A stretch of 5,634 nt of DNA. Source: an uncultured Pirellulales bacterium. GTDB taxonomy: Bacteria; Planctomycetota; Planctomycetia; Pirellulales; Lacipirellulaceae. The stretch covers positions 1 through 5,634 of the forward strand of contig CAMYJY010000208.1 in NCBI GenBank assembly GCA_947258835.1. Direction: 5' to 3'. Below the pieces are notes generated by a model, which saw nothing but the letters and a program-made list of their open reading frames with translations, ran no database searches and had not been told where the DNA came from. Each line of letters opens with the position of its first letter. The first letter of the stretch is position 1. Positions 5,065 through 5,634 of the stretch are shown here, one piece after another. Made by a program: the position numbers and the translations under genes.

Positions 5065-5634
5065 TTACGCGGCTGCCGGAAACTGATACGCTTTGCCGTC
5101 GCGGAGCATCGCGTAGATCACCAATAACAGCCGACGAGCAATCGCACACGTTGCTTTCTTCTTGCCTACGCGTTTACTGAGTTGCTCGAAAAACGTCTGC
5201 CAGCGGCGACTGGTCCGTTTGAGGCGATGCGCAAGTTGGATCAGCACCCACCGTAGCAATGGCGAACCCGCCTTGGTGAGGTGAAGTTCTTTGCGGCGAC
5301 CATCGCTTTCCCGAATCCCAGGTGCCAGACCGGCAAACGCCACCACAGCATCGCCACAACGAAAACGCTGCCAGTCTCCCAACTCAGCTAAAAGAACGTC
5401 GATCGTGACAGGGCCAACGCCTGGCATCGTCGCCAACACGGCCCGAGCTTCCCGTTCTTTAATGGATCCGCTACCCCCAAACCGCGTAAGTCGCTCATCG
5501 ATCTTGACGAGTCGTTGGTTGGCCTGATCAAGATCTTCCCACAGGTCTTCCAGGATCCAACGTTCTTCTTCTAGGAGCTGAAGCTCCTTGACGGCCAAAC
5601 GACCGAGTTTCGTAAACAGACCTTTCTGATCGGC
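5065..5634 (-). CDS. IS110-family transposase, C-terminal part (runs off window edge)
   Basis: The frame is open from the window edge to the TAA at 5067-5065, giving 189 residues of the C-terminal part of an IS110-family transposase. From the edge, residues about 14-50 are charged and probably a coiled-coil linker (LEDLWEDLDQANQRLVKIDE). Then comes the Transposase_20 (IS116/IS110/IS902) domain: ATMPGVGPVTIDVLLAELGD (68-87), VVAFAGLAPGIRESDGRRKE (97-116), LTKAGSPLLRWVLIQLAHRL (119-138) and KKKATCAIARRLLLVIYAML (158-177). MPGVGP is the helix-hairpin-helix-like motif typical of the family. The N-terminal RuvC-like DEDD domain lies outside the window, so whether the enzyme is intact cannot be judged; the visible part has no frameshift. 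These enzymes recombine without terminal inverted repeats, guided by an element-encoded RNA. A TTG at 5598 could be mistaken for a start but lies inside the domain linker. Confidence 0.9.
   Translation of the reverse strand, partial: ADQKGLFTKLGRLAVKELQLLEEERWILEDLWEDLDQANQRLVKIDERLTRFGGSGSIKEREARAVLATMPGVGPVTIDVLLAELGDWQRFRCGDAVVAFAGLAPGIRESDGRRKELHLTKAGSPLLRWVLIQLAHRLKRTSRRWQTFFEQLSKRVGKKKATCAIARRLLLVIYAMLRDGKAYQFPAAA

Larger units (their letters stand above)
4795..5634 (-). mobile_element. Part of an IS110-family insertion sequence, boundary uncertain
   Basis: Defined by the transposase and its downstream non-coding stretch. IS110 elements lack obvious terminal inverted repeats, and I see no target duplication, so the end is not fixed by sequence; it must lie between the palindrome (4794) and the transposase stop (5065). 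The other end is outside the window. Confidence 0.5.

Noticed and set aside
4857..5180. 107-codon plus-strand frame
   Set aside because: It runs into the antisense of the transposase gene, and its translation looks random.

Overview
The window looks like ordinary chromosomal DNA of a GC-rich bacterium, most likely a planctomycete (Planctomycetota). That placement is an inference. It rests on a short PSP1-domain protein, a small TPR protein that begins like ones I associate with planctomycetes, the lack of Shine-Dalgarno sequences before several genes, and gaps filled with G+C-rich palindromes. No rRNA or other marker gene is present to confirm it.

Left part (1-3844): a plus-strand run of four genes, leuC, leuD, a secreted beta-propeller-like protein and a small TPR protein. 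LeuC and LeuD are the two subunits of isopropylmalate isomerase, the second step of leucine biosynthesis. leuC and leuD are separated by 239 bp holding a perfect 29-bp inverted repeat, a candidate extended -10 promoter and a small hairpin. leuD, the propeller gene and the TPR gene are only about 10-15 bp apart, each downstream gene has a Shine-Dalgarno sequence, and they probably form one transcript.

Middle part (3845-4713): the TPR gene converges on a minus-strand gene for a PSP1-domain (YaaT/RicT-like) protein. The gap holds a 24-bp imperfect inverted repeat and four copies of the heptamer ATCTCAC. Upstream of the PSP1 gene is about 210 bp of apparently non-coding DNA with a 10-bp inverted repeat.

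Right part (4714-5634): an 81-bp compound palindrome, then about 270 bp of non-coding DNA, then the 3' part of an IS110-family transposase on the minus strand that runs off the window edge. IS110-family elements encode a structured guide ('bridge') RNA in one of their non-coding ends. The non-coding stretch after the transposase has small stems whose irregular pairs become G-U wobbles in minus-strand RNA, so it is a candidate, unproven, for such an RNA.

No clearly new defence or metabolic system is visible. The most unusual things are the four palindrome structures in 5.6 kb, the candidate RNA next to the IS110 transposase, and the coupling of a leucine-biosynthesis gene to a secreted propeller gene through a TTG start.
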